Part shown: positions 1 through 8,430 of the stretch, one piece after another
How positions within the stretch are numbered: position 1 is the stretch's first letter
How the letters are laid out: each line of letters starts with the position of its first letter
Assembly (NCBI RefSeq): GCF_947039605.1
Contig: NZ_CAMQZG010000030.1
Location: 1-40,953, forward strand
DNA from: an uncultured Clostridium sp.
GTDB lineage: Bacteria; Bacillota; Clostridia; Clostridiales; Clostridiaceae
Reading direction: 5' to 3'
Length of the DNA stretch: 40,953 nt
Made by a program: the position numbers and the translations under genes
Notes under the pieces: model-generated
The model's input: the letters and a program-made list of their open reading frames with translations, nothing else
Databases searched by the model: none
What the model was told of the DNA's origin: nothing

Positions 1-715
1 CCTCTGCATACATATCCATTCTTGAAATATCAATTGACCCATTTAGAATACTAGTATCCTGATTATTAGGGTCAACTGGTGGCACTACCCCAATCCCTTT
101 TCTTGAACGAATTGAAAAATGTTTAGTTTCAACAGGAACATTTTCATATTCTCCATTATACTCATTCATAAGTCTGTGCTTACATATTGGACATAAATCT
201 CCCTCTATTTGAATACCTAAAAGCTCCTCAAATTGTGTTCTAAGATGCTTAGGTATAAGATGCATTGGTTCTTCATGCATTGGACATCCTTTTATACTAT
301 AAATAGGTGGTGCTGTTTCAAGTACTTTTTTAACTGCTTCAACAAGGGAAGATTTACCCGCACCAACTGGTCCTACAAGATATAAAACCTGTCTTGCTTC
401 TTCACCTTTCATTGATGCTGAATAGAAGTAATTCATAAGTTTCATTATTACCTTATCTATTCCATAAAAATCATCTTTGAAGAAATTGTACTTTTTGATT
501 TTTTCATTGCCATAAAGTTTTTTAATCTTTTGGTTATCCTCTGGCTTTAAAATTTGTGCACCTTGTTCCATCAATAGTTTATAAATTCTTTTATGTGATA
601 ATTCAGTTATATCAGGATTATCTTTAACAAGCTCTAGATACTCTATAAACGTACCTTCAAATTTATAATTATTACGGCTTTCTCTATCATTTTGAATAAA
701 CTCTTTAAAATCCAT
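1..715 (-). CDS. prkA: PrkA family serine protein kinase, N-terminal part (cut by window edge)
   Basis: The 238 visible codons encode the N-terminal AAA-like part of PrkA, a protein of about 640 residues whose family is linked to sporulation and stress physiology in Firmicutes. A Walker A motif, GPVGAGKS, sits at residues 115-122, and a CPIC pair follows about 65 residues later, both as usual for the family. The start codon ATG at 715 is preceded by a strong AAAGGAGGG site (723-731). The C-terminal kinase-like part lies outside the window. The family assignment is firm; the substrate of the kinase cannot be read here. Confidence 0.93.
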   Translation of the reverse strand, partial: MDFKEFIQNDRESRNNYKFEGTFIEYLELVKDNPDITELSHKRIYKLLMEQGAQILKPEDNQKIKKLYGNEKIKKYNFFKDDFYGIDKVIMKLMNYFYSASMKGEEARQVLYLVGPVGAGKSSLVEAVKKVLETAPPIYSIKGCPMHEEPMHLIPKHLRTQFEELLGIQIEGDLCPICKHRLMNEYNGEYENVPVETKHFSIRSRKGIGVVPPVDPNNQDTSILNGSIDISRMDMYAE

Positions 716-857
716 ATATAATCCCTCCTTTTGTTATAAATATATTCATACTTATGCTCTATATATGATTATTTTTTAACTTTTTTCTTTAAAAAACTTT
801 CTTATTTTACATAAATTTTTTTTATTGATAATTTTATTTCTTTCATAAAAAACACTA

Positions 858-893
858 TAAAAAAAGAAACATCCTAAATTAAGAATGCTTCTT
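858..893 (-). terminator. Intrinsic terminator of the EamA transporter gene
   Basis: Read on the minus strand, AAGAAGCATTC pairs with GGATGTTTCTT (two G-T pairs) and a run of seven T follows. The 5' arm overlaps the last codons of the gene. Confidence 0.8.
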
Positions 894-1838
894 TTCTGCT
901 TTTCTTCGTGGTTGTGAAACCATATAAAGAGTTCCAAATATAACTATAACTGCTGCAATTATCATTGTTGGAGTTATAGACTTCCCTTGGATAATTAATG
1001 CAAATATCATTGACCAAATAGAAGCTGTTGAATTAAGCCCCATTGCCTTTGTTGGTCCAACTGAATCTATAGTCTTATAATAAAATATTATTGATATAGT
1101 TCCTGCAAGTGCTGCAAGTCCAAATACAAATAATGTTTCTTTATAAAATATTACATCTTTGACAACTGGAAATGCTGATAAAAGTGGCAAGAAAATTATA
1201 AGATATGTAAACCCTGAAATTATCTGCCTTATTTGAAGTATGTACTCTGGCTTTAAATTTTCATTTGCTTCAAATCCAACTGAACATAAAACAGTTTCTC
1301 CACCCCATCCTAGAATTGCCATAAGACCAAATAAAATACCCGTTGTAGTCATTGACTGTGAATCTCCACCATAACCTAAAATTATAACTCCTATAATTGT
1401 AAGCCCAAGACCAAGCCATGCTTTATAATTTAATCTCTCTCTTAAAACTATTGTTGAAAATAATGCTCCAACGGCTGGATATATAGCTGTAAATGTGGCC
1501 GCATTAGATGCCCCCATATAATTAACAGCCCCATAGTACCCTGTCATTGCAATAGGTCCTGCTAAAACCCCAATCATTACTGCTGTTCTAACAGACTTAG
1601 TTTTCATAACCCTTAATAAATCACGAAGTTTACCTGTTATAACTATGTATATAAATGTCCAAATCCCTGATATTGAATCATGGAAAAACACCCCTACAAA
1701 AGGTGCCATTAAAGCGGCTTGTTTTAAACTTATAAATGGAAACATTGATAATGCCATAGCACTAAAAACTGTATCTAATCCCCACATAAGCCCTGCCATA
1801 AGCCCTTGACTCGTCCCTTTGACTATATTATTTTTCAT
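879..1838 (-). CDS. EamA/DMT-family membrane transporter, 319 aa
   Basis: The protein is hydrophobic throughout, with about ten membrane segments arranged as two EamA halves (roughly residues 10-155 and 170-310), the usual size and layout of drug/metabolite transporters. The substrate cannot be predicted. The ATG at 1838 has no ribosome binding site close by: an AAAGGAG lies about 32 bases upstream, and an in-frame TAG between the two rules out an upstream extension. The gene appears monocistronic, with its own terminator. Confidence 0.85.
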   Translation of the reverse strand: MKNNIVKGTSQGLMAGLMWGLDTVFSAMALSMFPFISLKQAALMAPFVGVFFHDSISGIWTFIYIVITGKLRDLLRVMKTKSVRTAVMIGVLAGPIAMTGYYGAVNYMGASNAATFTAIYPAVGALFSTIVLRERLNYKAWLGLGLTIIGVIILGYGGDSQSMTTTGILFGLMAILGWGGETVLCSVGFEANENLKPEYILQIRQIISGFTYLIIFLPLLSAFPVVKDVIFYKETLFVFGLAALAGTISIIFYYKTIDSVGPTKAMGLNSTASIWSMIFALIIQGKSITPTMIIAAVIVIFGTLYMVSQPRRKAEKKHS

Positions 1839-1896
1839 CTGTTTATATAACTAAATTTATAATTTAATTATTTCTCCTTTATAAAAATTTAATTAT

Positions 1897-1948
1897 AAAA
1901 AATAAAGTTTCATAGATTTACTAATAAATCTATAAAACTTTATTTTTT
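1897..1948. terminator. Bidirectional hairpin terminator after the thioesterase gene
   Basis: A near-perfect stem of about 20 bp (AATAAAGTTT-c-ATAGATTTA against TAAATCTAT-a-AAACTTTATT) around the loop CTAA is flanked by A and T runs on both sides. It serves the thioesterase gene on the minus strand. Confidence 0.85.
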
Positions 1949-1980
1949 ATTTATATTCTAACTCATAACTATGAATTATA

Positions 1981-2460
1981 CTATTTTTTCTTTTTTTGAG
2001 CTTCGTATTTTTCTTTACCCTCTTCATAATTAGCTTTTTCTTTTTCTGTTTCAATTACTAAAGTAGGTACTTGTACTGGCTTATTATTTTCATCTAAAGC
2101 AACCATTGTAAAGTATGCTGATAATGCTTTATTTCTATAACATACATCTTTACACTCAAGGCTTTCAACCTCTACTATTACTTTAACTTCCATTGAAGAT
2201 CTTCCAACATAAACAACCTCTGCTGTACATGTTAATAAGTCTCCTATGTATACTGGTGAATGGAATTGAAGTTCATCAACTCTAGCTGTTACCGTATTCG
2301 TATTTGCATATCTTCTTGATGCTGCATATGCTGTTGAATCCATTATTTTCATTATTTCTCCACCATGCATATTTCCTGCTATGTTTGCTTTATGCGGCCA
2401 TACCACTTCACTTGTTATTATCTTTGAATCTGAAGGTCTTTTTTCAATTACTGCTGGCAT
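1981..2460 (-). CDS. Hotdog-fold acyl-CoA thioesterase, 159 aa
   Basis: The protein matches the YciA/BACH-like acyl-CoA thioesterase pattern: an N-terminal hotdog helix with NMHGGEIMKIMD (about residues 30-41), followed by RVDELQFHSPVYIGDLL and a strand-rich half with SSMEVKV. The family hydrolyses acyl-CoA to free CoA and fatty acid in the cytoplasm. The C-terminus is a lysine-rich tail. AAAGGAG precedes the ATG with good spacing. A Fur-box-like palindrome lies about 46 bases upstream. Chain-length specificity is unknown. Confidence 0.85.
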   Translation of the reverse strand: MPAVIEKRPSDSKIITSEVVWPHKANIAGNMHGGEIMKIMDSTAYAASRRYANTNTVTARVDELQFHSPVYIGDLLTCTAEVVYVGRSSMEVKVIVEVESLECKDVCYRNKALSAYFTMVALDENNKPVQVPTLVIETEKEKANYEEGKEKYEAQKKKK

Positions 2461-2505
2461 ATTTATATTCTCCTTTTATCTTTTGTTAAAGTTTTCTATC
2501 TTATT

Positions 2506-2526
2506 AAGTAATAATCATTATTACTT
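2506..2526. promoter_or_regulatory. Perfect 10-bp inverted repeat, Fur-box-like
   Basis: AAGTAATAAT-c-ATTATTACTT is a perfect 10-1-10 palindrome. Its 15-bp core agrees with the 7-1-7 Fur consensus TGATAATnATTATCA at all but the two G/C positions. It sits 46 bases upstream of the thioesterase ATG. The AT-rich background makes a chance match possible. Confidence 0.35.
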
Positions 2527-2595
2527 CTTTCTAAATAAAGTATAAAGTATTTTTTATTTTTTATCAAGTTTTTTTATCAATTAATAATTTATTTA

Positions 2596-2627
2596 TAAAA
2601 AAGGAACATTTTCATCAAATGCTCCCC
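2596..2627 (-). terminator. Terminator of the M18 aminopeptidase gene
   Basis: On the minus strand GGGAGCATTT pairs with AAATGTTCCT (two G-T pairs), loop GATGA, followed by a T run. Confidence 0.8.
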
Positions 2628-2641
2628 TAATATAAATACTT

Positions 2642-3937
2642 TTATAAATTAAAGAATTCTGTAAATACTTTTATACAATCCGCATGATCATCAACTGAAC
2701 CAAGCTCTCTTATTGAGTGCATTGCAAGAACAGCATTTCCCATATCAACTGTTTTAACAGCTAAGTGTGATGCAGCTATAGGCCCTATTGTTGACCCGCC
2801 TCTAACATCTGATCTATTTACAAATCTTTGAACTGAAACATCTGCTTTTCTAGCAACCATTTCAAACGTAGCAGCTCCCTCACTATCTGTAGAATAACTT
2901 TGTGATGCAGCTATTTTTATAACTGGACCTTTTCCCATCATTGGTCTGACTACTGGGTCGTGCTTCTCTGTAGCATTTGGATGAATAGCATGTGCTAAAT
3001 CTGCAGAAATTAAGAATGAATTTGCCACTGCTCTAAATAAATCTTCTCTATCCCCACCAAGTGAAAGAACTATTCTCTCTAAAACCTCTGGGAAGAATGG
3101 TGAATCTGCTCCCTGCTTTGTTCTACTACCAACTTCTTCATTATCATAGCAAAGCATAACATTTACTCCATTTTTAACTTTAGCATCTACTAAAGCCTTT
3201 GTACCAGCTTGTATCATCGCAAGGTTATCAAGTCTTCCTGTTGAAATAAATTCTTCATTTAATCCAATTATTGAACCTTTTTGATATTCATATGGCATAA
3301 GTTCAAAATCTAATATATCCTCAACCTCAACTCCCATCTCATCTGCTAAAAGAGTTAATAAATAATTTTCTTTCTCCATTTCTTCATTCATCAATGCAAG
3401 CAGTGGTAATGTATCTTTTTGCGGATTTATTTTAATACCATTATTTATCTCTCTATTCATATGAATAGCTACATTTGGTATTATCATAACTGGTTTATTT
3501 ATATTTATTATCTTACTTACAGGTTTTAATGGATTTTCTGAAACAAGAGTAACTCTTCCAGCAATTCCAAGAGGTCTATCAAACCAAGTATTTAATATTG
3601 GTCCTCCATAAACTTCTGTATTAAGTTTTACATAATTTTTTTCTACTTTCATATCTGGTGATGGTTTAATTCTAAAACCAGGTGCATCTGTGTGCGCCCC
3701 TATTAATTTAAATCCATGTTCTGCAACATTTCCAGACCCTACTGTAAATGCAACAAGTCCACTATTATTTTTATCAACAAAATACTTTCCACCCTCTAAA
3801 AGGTTCCATCTATCGCTTGATTTAATTTCTATAAACCCTTCCTTTATAAGCCATGCTCTTAATGTTTCTACTGCATTATAAGCTGTTGGACTATCATATA
3901 TAAAATCTATTAATTCATTTGCTATTTGCTTTTTCAT
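2642..3937 (-). CDS. apeB: M18 family aminopeptidase, 431 aa
   Basis: This is a full-length M18 (aspartyl aminopeptidase-type) metallopeptidase that removes N-terminal residues from peptides in the cytoplasm using two metal ions. Visible motifs are GAHTDAPGFR (His82), RLDNLA, CYDNEEVGSR (the Glu pair), SADLAHAIHPN and EKHDPVVRP. I chose the ATG at 3937, since AAGGAG stands nine bases before it; an in-frame GTG at 3955 would place the ribosome binding site inside the gene. A TATAAT on the minus strand (3974-3979) is a likely -10 box. Confidence 0.92.
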   Translation of the reverse strand: MKKQIANELIDFIYDSPTAYNAVETLRAWLIKEGFIEIKSSDRWNLLEGGKYFVDKNNSGLVAFTVGSGNVAEHGFKLIGAHTDAPGFRIKPSPDMKVEKNYVKLNTEVYGGPILNTWFDRPLGIAGRVTLVSENPLKPVSKIININKPVMIIPNVAIHMNREINNGIKINPQKDTLPLLALMNEEMEKENYLLTLLADEMGVEVEDILDFELMPYEYQKGSIIGLNEEFISTGRLDNLAMIQAGTKALVDAKVKNGVNVMLCYDNEEVGSRTKQGADSPFFPEVLERIVLSLGGDREDLFRAVANSFLISADLAHAIHPNATEKHDPVVRPMMGKGPVIKIAASQSYSTDSEGAATFEMVARKADVSVQRFVNRSDVRGGSTIGPIAASHLAVKTVDMGNAVLAMHSIRELGSVDDHADCIKVFTEFFNL

Positions 3938-4043
3938 AGTTAATTTCTCCTTCACGCACTATTATTAATATTTATTATACACCTTTTATAAATCTTTTAC
4001 CTACTCAAAAAGTTGCGAAATCCTCATTTAACTCTCTTTTACT

Positions 4044-4058
4044 TAATAATTATTATCA
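4044..4058. promoter_or_regulatory. Fur-box-like 7-1-7 site upstream of the aminopeptidase gene
   Basis: TAATAAT-t-ATTATCA matches the Fur consensus TGATAATnATTATCA at 13 of its 14 defined bases. It lies about 65 bases upstream of the likely -10 box of the aminopeptidase gene, which is far for simple repression. Confidence 0.3.
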
Positions 4059-4082
4059 TTAACTATCAAATTCAATTATACT

Positions 4083-4120
4083 AAAAAAAGGTATAGAATC
4101 TTACGATTCCATACCTTTTT
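4083..4120. terminator. Bidirectional terminator after the glucosaminidase gene
   Basis: AAAAAGGTATaGAATC and GATTCcATACCTTTTT form a long stem with loop TTAC, with A and T runs at the flanks. It closes the wall-hydrolase operon. Confidence 0.88.
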
Positions 4121-4123
4121 ATA

Positions 4124-5608
4124 TTAACCTAGTTTGATATATTTTTTTGAAACATAAGCAGAATTAGCTTTAGATGATTTAATCTTATACCAACTTCCTG
4201 ACTCTCCTATTATTTCAACAGTTTCATTATTTCTTAGGTAAGTTATAACTGAACTTGACATACTTGCACCATTTCTTACATTTAAAATTGTGCTTATCCC
4301 CGTAACTTTACCTCTTTTAATATTTTCTATATTTTCATCACTGTCATTTCCTGAAGAAGATAATACTTTTATATATTTGCTACTTACATATCCCGATCTA
4401 CCATTAGCAAGTGTTACATGATACCATCCACTCTTTTCTGAGTTTATTGTAAGTTTTGTATTATTTGTAATAGTTGTAATGACAGAATAATTTGTTCCTG
4501 CCCCACTTCTTACATTTAATCTTGAACTTATATTTATAACTTGCCCCTCCTTAATACCATTTCCAGTATCAGGCTTTTCTGGTTCTACAGGTTTTGATGT
4601 ATCTGGTTTTTCAAGATTTTCAGTTATATTAATATACTTGTCACTAACATAACCATAACTCGTACTACCATTTATAGCATAATCAATTTTATACCAACTA
4701 TTTGTTTTTTCATATATATTAACACTTTGATTATTTCTAAGACTTGAAACAATAGAATGATTCGTCCCAGCTCCACTTCTTACATTTAATCTTGAACTTA
4801 TTCCTGTAACTTTACCTTTTGCAATTAAACTTGAATCTGGCTTTGATATTTCAACATCTGGCTCATCAATATCTGGTTTTGATGTATCTCCATCATGAAC
4901 TCTAGCTTGGTCAATTAATTTATAAATTTGTTGCCCATAAGAATCATTAGATTTTGCAGCAGCTTCTAAAGAACTATATTTTGATGTAGAATATCCTGGA
5001 TATGCCCATCTACCTGCAAGTTCTTCAACCGATGGTCCACTTCCTCTTGATACAAGATTAAATCTTGGATCTACACATTTTTGTATAAGTGCCTGTGTTG
5101 AACCATACGCCTTTAAATGTTGAACTTGCGCTCTAATTCCAATTCTTGCTGTTGGGAAGCTTTCTGATGCGCCTGATGCTCCAGTAACCCCAATCCCAGC
5201 AAAATTATTATCTTTATAAGTCAGTTCTCCACCAAACTTGAAATAACCAGTTTCTTTTATAGCTTGTGCTACAACTATATCTGCTCTAACACCTTCTATT
5301 TTTGATTCTTCATATACAGTATCTACCCACTCATTCATGCTACAAGTTAACTTATATTCAAATCCATATTTATCTTGCTGAGCTTTTAAAAATGCTTTAA
5401 ATGCATCTGCTGATACATTAGCTTCTCCCATTATATTATGTTTAATTGGGAATATATCTCGATGTGAAGCCTTTGAAAGTTTATTTTCCTCTTGATAATC
5501 TCTTTGAATATCATCATTATCTTGTGCAATTGCAATATTAGTATTGACCCCTAAAGTTCCTGTCACTATCGAAGTAGCAATCAGTGTGTTTATTATTTTC
5601 TTCTTCAT
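4124..5608 (-). CDS. Secreted glucosaminidase with three SH3 repeats
   Basis: The protein has a signal peptide, a GH73-type glucosaminidase domain (about residues 60-240, with the likely catalytic Glu in AQAIKETGYF and the family's later FPTARIGIRAQVQHLKAYG segment) and three bacterial SH3 repeats, each with the NVR(S/N)GA and GYVS signatures. The family cleaves the glycan strand of peptidoglycan, and the SH3 repeats bind the wall. I prefer the ATG at 5608, because AGAGGA (5618-5623) is nine bases before it and directly abuts the in-frame ATG at 5617. It lies 32 bases after the amidase gene, with no terminator between them: a two-gene operon. Confidence 0.9.
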   Translation of the reverse strand: MKKKIINTLIATSIVTGTLGVNTNIAIAQDNDDIQRDYQEENKLSKASHRDIFPIKHNIMGEANVSADAFKAFLKAQQDKYGFEYKLTCSMNEWVDTVYEESKIEGVRADIVVAQAIKETGYFKFGGELTYKDNNFAGIGVTGASGASESFPTARIGIRAQVQHLKAYGSTQALIQKCVDPRFNLVSRGSGPSVEELAGRWAYPGYSTSKYSSLEAAAKSNDSYGQQIYKLIDQARVHDGDTSKPDIDEPDVEISKPDSSLIAKGKVTGISSRLNVRSGAGTNHSIVSSLRNNQSVNIYEKTNSWYKIDYAINGSTSYGYVSDKYINITENLEKPDTSKPVEPEKPDTGNGIKEGQVINISSRLNVRSGAGTNYSVITTITNNTKLTINSEKSGWYHVTLANGRSGYVSSKYIKVLSSSGNDSDENIENIKRGKVTGISTILNVRNGASMSSSVITYLRNNETVEIIGESGSWYKIKSSKANSAYVSKKYIKLG

Positions 5609-5640
5609 AAATTCCATTCCTCTTTTTTATCATAAATTTT

Positions 5641-8244
5641 TTATAAGATTTTCACAAAATCATCTTTAACATATCCTGTTTTTTTACCACTACTTGTTGT
5701 ATATTCGATTTTATGCCATCCCTCTTTATGATCTAAAACAGTTATTATCTCATTACCTAAAACATACCCTACTATTGAATAGCTTGTCCCTCTGCCAGCT
5801 CTAACATTTAAATTAGTGCTTACATTTATTATCTTTCCTTTTTGTGATGTGCTCTCAACTGTTGTATCATCAACTTTTATATAATCTTTACTTACAAATG
5901 CTGTTGACCCATTAAAATTAATATTATACCAACCATTTTTCTCATAATTTATAGTTACCTTAGCATCTTTATTTAAAGTCCCCACTTTTGAGTGGTTAGT
6001 TCCAGCACCACTTCTAACATTTAAAGTATTACTTACATTGATAACTGACCCTGTTTTCTTTTCTGTTTCTGGTGTTATAGTGTCCCCACCTGTTGAGCCA
6101 CCACCACTTGAACTTCCTGAAAGTTTAATATAATCTTTGCTTACATATCCTATTTTTCCATCATAGCTAATATTATACCAACCATCTTTTTCTGAATTAA
6201 CTTTAACAACTTTTCCTTTTGAAATCTTATCTTTTATACTATAAGAAGTACTTGGACCAGTTCTTACATTTAATGATGTGCTTACATTGATAACTGTACC
6301 ATTTTGATTTATGTTACCCCCATCTGTACTTCCACTATTCCCGTCTTCTATAAGCTTTATATAATCATCACTTACAAATCCAGTTTTTCCTGAATAGCTA
6401 ATATTATACCACCCATTTTTTGTTTTATAATTTACTCTTACTTTTGTATTTAATGATAATTTATCTTGTATGCTATTTGTAGTTCCTGGACCTGTCCTTA
6501 CATTTAATGCTGATACTGAACCTAGATTTGCTACTAAGCCATCTTTATTTACTGGTGTTGTGTCAGTTTGTCCACCACCACCTGTGCTACTATCTTCTAT
6601 AATCTTTATATAATCTCCACTTACAAATCCAGTTTTTCCTGAATAACTAATATTATACCAACCATTTTTTGTTTTATGATTCACTCTTACCTTTGTATTT
6701 AAAGGAAGCTTATCTTGTATACTATTTGTAGTTCCTGGGCCTGTCCTTACATTTAATGCTGATACCGAACCTAGATTTGATACTAAACCATCTTTATTTA
6801 TTGGCGTAACATCTACTTGTCCACTACCATCTGTATCCGTATCTTCTACAATTTTAATATAATCATCACTTACAAAAGCTGTTGACCCATTGAAATCAAT
6901 ATTGTACCAACCATCTTTTGCATAATTTATAGTAACACTCGCATTAGCTTTAAGTATTCCTACTTTTGCATGATTAGTGCCAGCTCCACTTCTAACATTT
7001 AAAGTATTACTTACATTGTAAACAATACCAGTCTTTTTATCAGTTTCTGGAGTTGTAGTTCCACCACCTGACCCTTCATTTCCCGATTCAGAAAGTGTTA
7101 TATAATTTTTACTTACATAGCCTATTTTTCCTGATCCATAAGTTATGTTATACCAATTATTTGTTTCATAATTAACCTTAACTTTTGTATCTTTAGGCAA
7201 TCTATCTTGAACTGAATTGGCTGTACTTGGGCCACTTCTTACATTAAGTGCTGATCCTAGTGCAATATTTGAAACTAAACCATCTTTATTTATTTCAACT
7301 TTATCTTGAGTACTTCCATCTGTGTCTTCATCAATATTACCACTCAAAATTTCAATATATTCTTTTTTTACATACCCATAAGTTTTTCTAGTACCCATAA
7401 AATCTACTTTATAGTAACCATTTTCTTCTCCATATATGTTCATTCTTTTATTTGGATAAACATTTCCTAAAACTGGAGCATAGGCATTCGCCTCTGTTCT
7501 TATATTTAAATATGAACTAACATTTATAAGCTTCCCTTTTGCTATTGGTGCTATCCCATCATTGACTAATGATTCTCCTGGCATTCCAACTGCTGCTTTT
7601 GATTTAAATTCTTCCCAAAGGTTAGGTCTATCCTGTATCATCATTCTAGAACAAATTTTTCCTGAAGCATGATTATGCATTACTACATTTTGTGCAGGAA
7701 TATTATACTTTCTCATAAGATGTCTTGTAAGTTCTATACCTGTCTGGTATGTTTTATCAAAATTATTTCCACTATTTACTGCAAGTTCAATTCCAATTGA
7801 GTTACCATTTTGCACTGCTGCACTATTTCCCCCATCCCCTACATGCCAACCTTTCCAAGTATCTTCCAAAGCTTGTACTATATTCGAATCGTCTATTATG
7901 TAATGTGCTGATGATTTTGCATTTGGATGATTTGCAAAATAATTTCTATTTGCCATCGCATCTGCTGTTGCTGCTCTATTATCAGTGTCATGTATTACAA
8001 TATATTTAGGTGATATTGTTACACCTTTTGAATAGTTAATATCGATTAATTGTTTATTGACCTTTATCCCATTGATAACCGGAGTTGATTTTTCATTTAC
8101 CTGTTGTGTTACTTCTCCAGTATTCTTCAAAAATTCTGCATTTGTTGTCATATCTTCTGCTAAAGCTAAAGTTGAACTATCTAACATTGCTCCTGTAAAG
8201 ATTGCTGTTGACATCAAAAGTGCTTTTAACTTATTATTTTTCAT
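5641..8244 (-). CDS. Secreted N-acetylmuramoyl-L-alanine amidase with eight SH3 repeats, 867 aa
   Basis: A signal peptide (to about residue 30) is followed by an Amidase_2 domain (about 75-220) with the zinc ligands His85 (IVIHDT), His190 and Cys198 (HNHASGKIC). The domain cuts the amide bond between muramic acid and the stem peptide. Eight SH3 repeats follow to the C-terminus, each with LN(V/I)R and WYNI/YV(S/K) signatures, separated by Gly/Ser/Thr/Asp-rich linkers. Repeats 4 and 5 are nearly identical; 3 resembles 7, and 2 resembles 6. AGAGGGG precedes the ATG. It is the first gene of an operon with the glucosaminidase, so the two bonds of the wall would be attacked together. A phage or autolysin origin cannot be told apart. 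Confidence 0.93.
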   Translation of the reverse strand: MKNNKLKALLMSTAIFTGAMLDSSTLALAEDMTTNAEFLKNTGEVTQQVNEKSTPVINGIKVNKQLIDINYSKGVTISPKYIVIHDTDNRAATADAMANRNYFANHPNAKSSAHYIIDDSNIVQALEDTWKGWHVGDGGNSAAVQNGNSIGIELAVNSGNNFDKTYQTGIELTRHLMRKYNIPAQNVVMHNHASGKICSRMMIQDRPNLWEEFKSKAAVGMPGESLVNDGIAPIAKGKLINVSSYLNIRTEANAYAPVLGNVYPNKRMNIYGEENGYYKVDFMGTRKTYGYVKKEYIEILSGNIDEDTDGSTQDKVEINKDGLVSNIALGSALNVRSGPSTANSVQDRLPKDTKVKVNYETNNWYNITYGSGKIGYVSKNYITLSESGNEGSGGGTTTPETDKKTGIVYNVSNTLNVRSGAGTNHAKVGILKANASVTINYAKDGWYNIDFNGSTAFVSDDYIKIVEDTDTDGSGQVDVTPINKDGLVSNLGSVSALNVRTGPGTTNSIQDKLPLNTKVRVNHKTKNGWYNISYSGKTGFVSGDYIKIIEDSSTGGGGQTDTTPVNKDGLVANLGSVSALNVRTGPGTTNSIQDKLSLNTKVRVNYKTKNGWYNISYSGKTGFVSDDYIKLIEDGNSGSTDGGNINQNGTVINVSTSLNVRTGPSTSYSIKDKISKGKVVKVNSEKDGWYNISYDGKIGYVSKDYIKLSGSSSGGGSTGGDTITPETEKKTGSVINVSNTLNVRSGAGTNHSKVGTLNKDAKVTINYEKNGWYNINFNGSTAFVSKDYIKVDDTTVESTSQKGKIINVSTNLNVRAGRGTSYSIVGYVLGNEIITVLDHKEGWHKIEYTTSSGKKTGYVKDDFVKIL
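6361..6858 (-). repeat. Two nearly identical 249-bp tandem copies within the amidase gene
   Basis: Bases 6361-6609 and 6610-6858 align without gaps at a period of 249 bp (83 codons), with only scattered differences, many of them synonymous. They encode SH3 repeats 5 and 4 with their linkers. The next repeat keeps the same period (matching start at 6859) but has diverged more. Confidence 0.85.
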
Positions 8245-8287
8245 CTTTTTACCCCTCTAAATGATTACAATTTGGTTACACTCCATT

Positions 8288-8314
8288 ATTATATCATTTA
8301 TCGTCCTTTTTCAA
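8288..8314 (-). promoter_or_regulatory. Promoter of the wall-hydrolase operon
   Basis: On the minus strand TTGAAA (8309-8314) stands 15 bases before TATAAT (8288-8293), and TG one base before the -10 makes it an extended -10 element. It lies about 45 bases upstream of the amidase ATG. Confidence 0.55.
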
Positions 8315-8371
8315 CCATTTTTTAAATAAATTAGCAAATTCTTTATAAATTCTTCATTAAACAAATAATAA

Positions 8372-8398
8372 TTCACAAAGTTTGCTTTATGCTATAAT
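8372..8398 (+). promoter_or_regulatory. Promoter of the cation efflux gene
   Basis: TTCACA (8372-8377) is 15 bases before TATAAT (8393-8398), with a second overlapping TATAAT at 8398-8403. The spacing is short, so the exact boxes are uncertain. Confidence 0.4.
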
Positions 8399-8430
8399 AT
8401 AATAAGGTCTAAATTCAATGGAGGTAACCT

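Noticed and set aside
6361-6858. CRISPR-like repeat
   Set aside because: The period is 249 bp and in frame with SH3 domains; no short repeats with unique spacers.
5641-8244. Prophage lysis module
   Set aside because: The two wall hydrolases have signal peptides and no holin, tail or capsid genes are near; they look like chromosomal autolysin-type genes.
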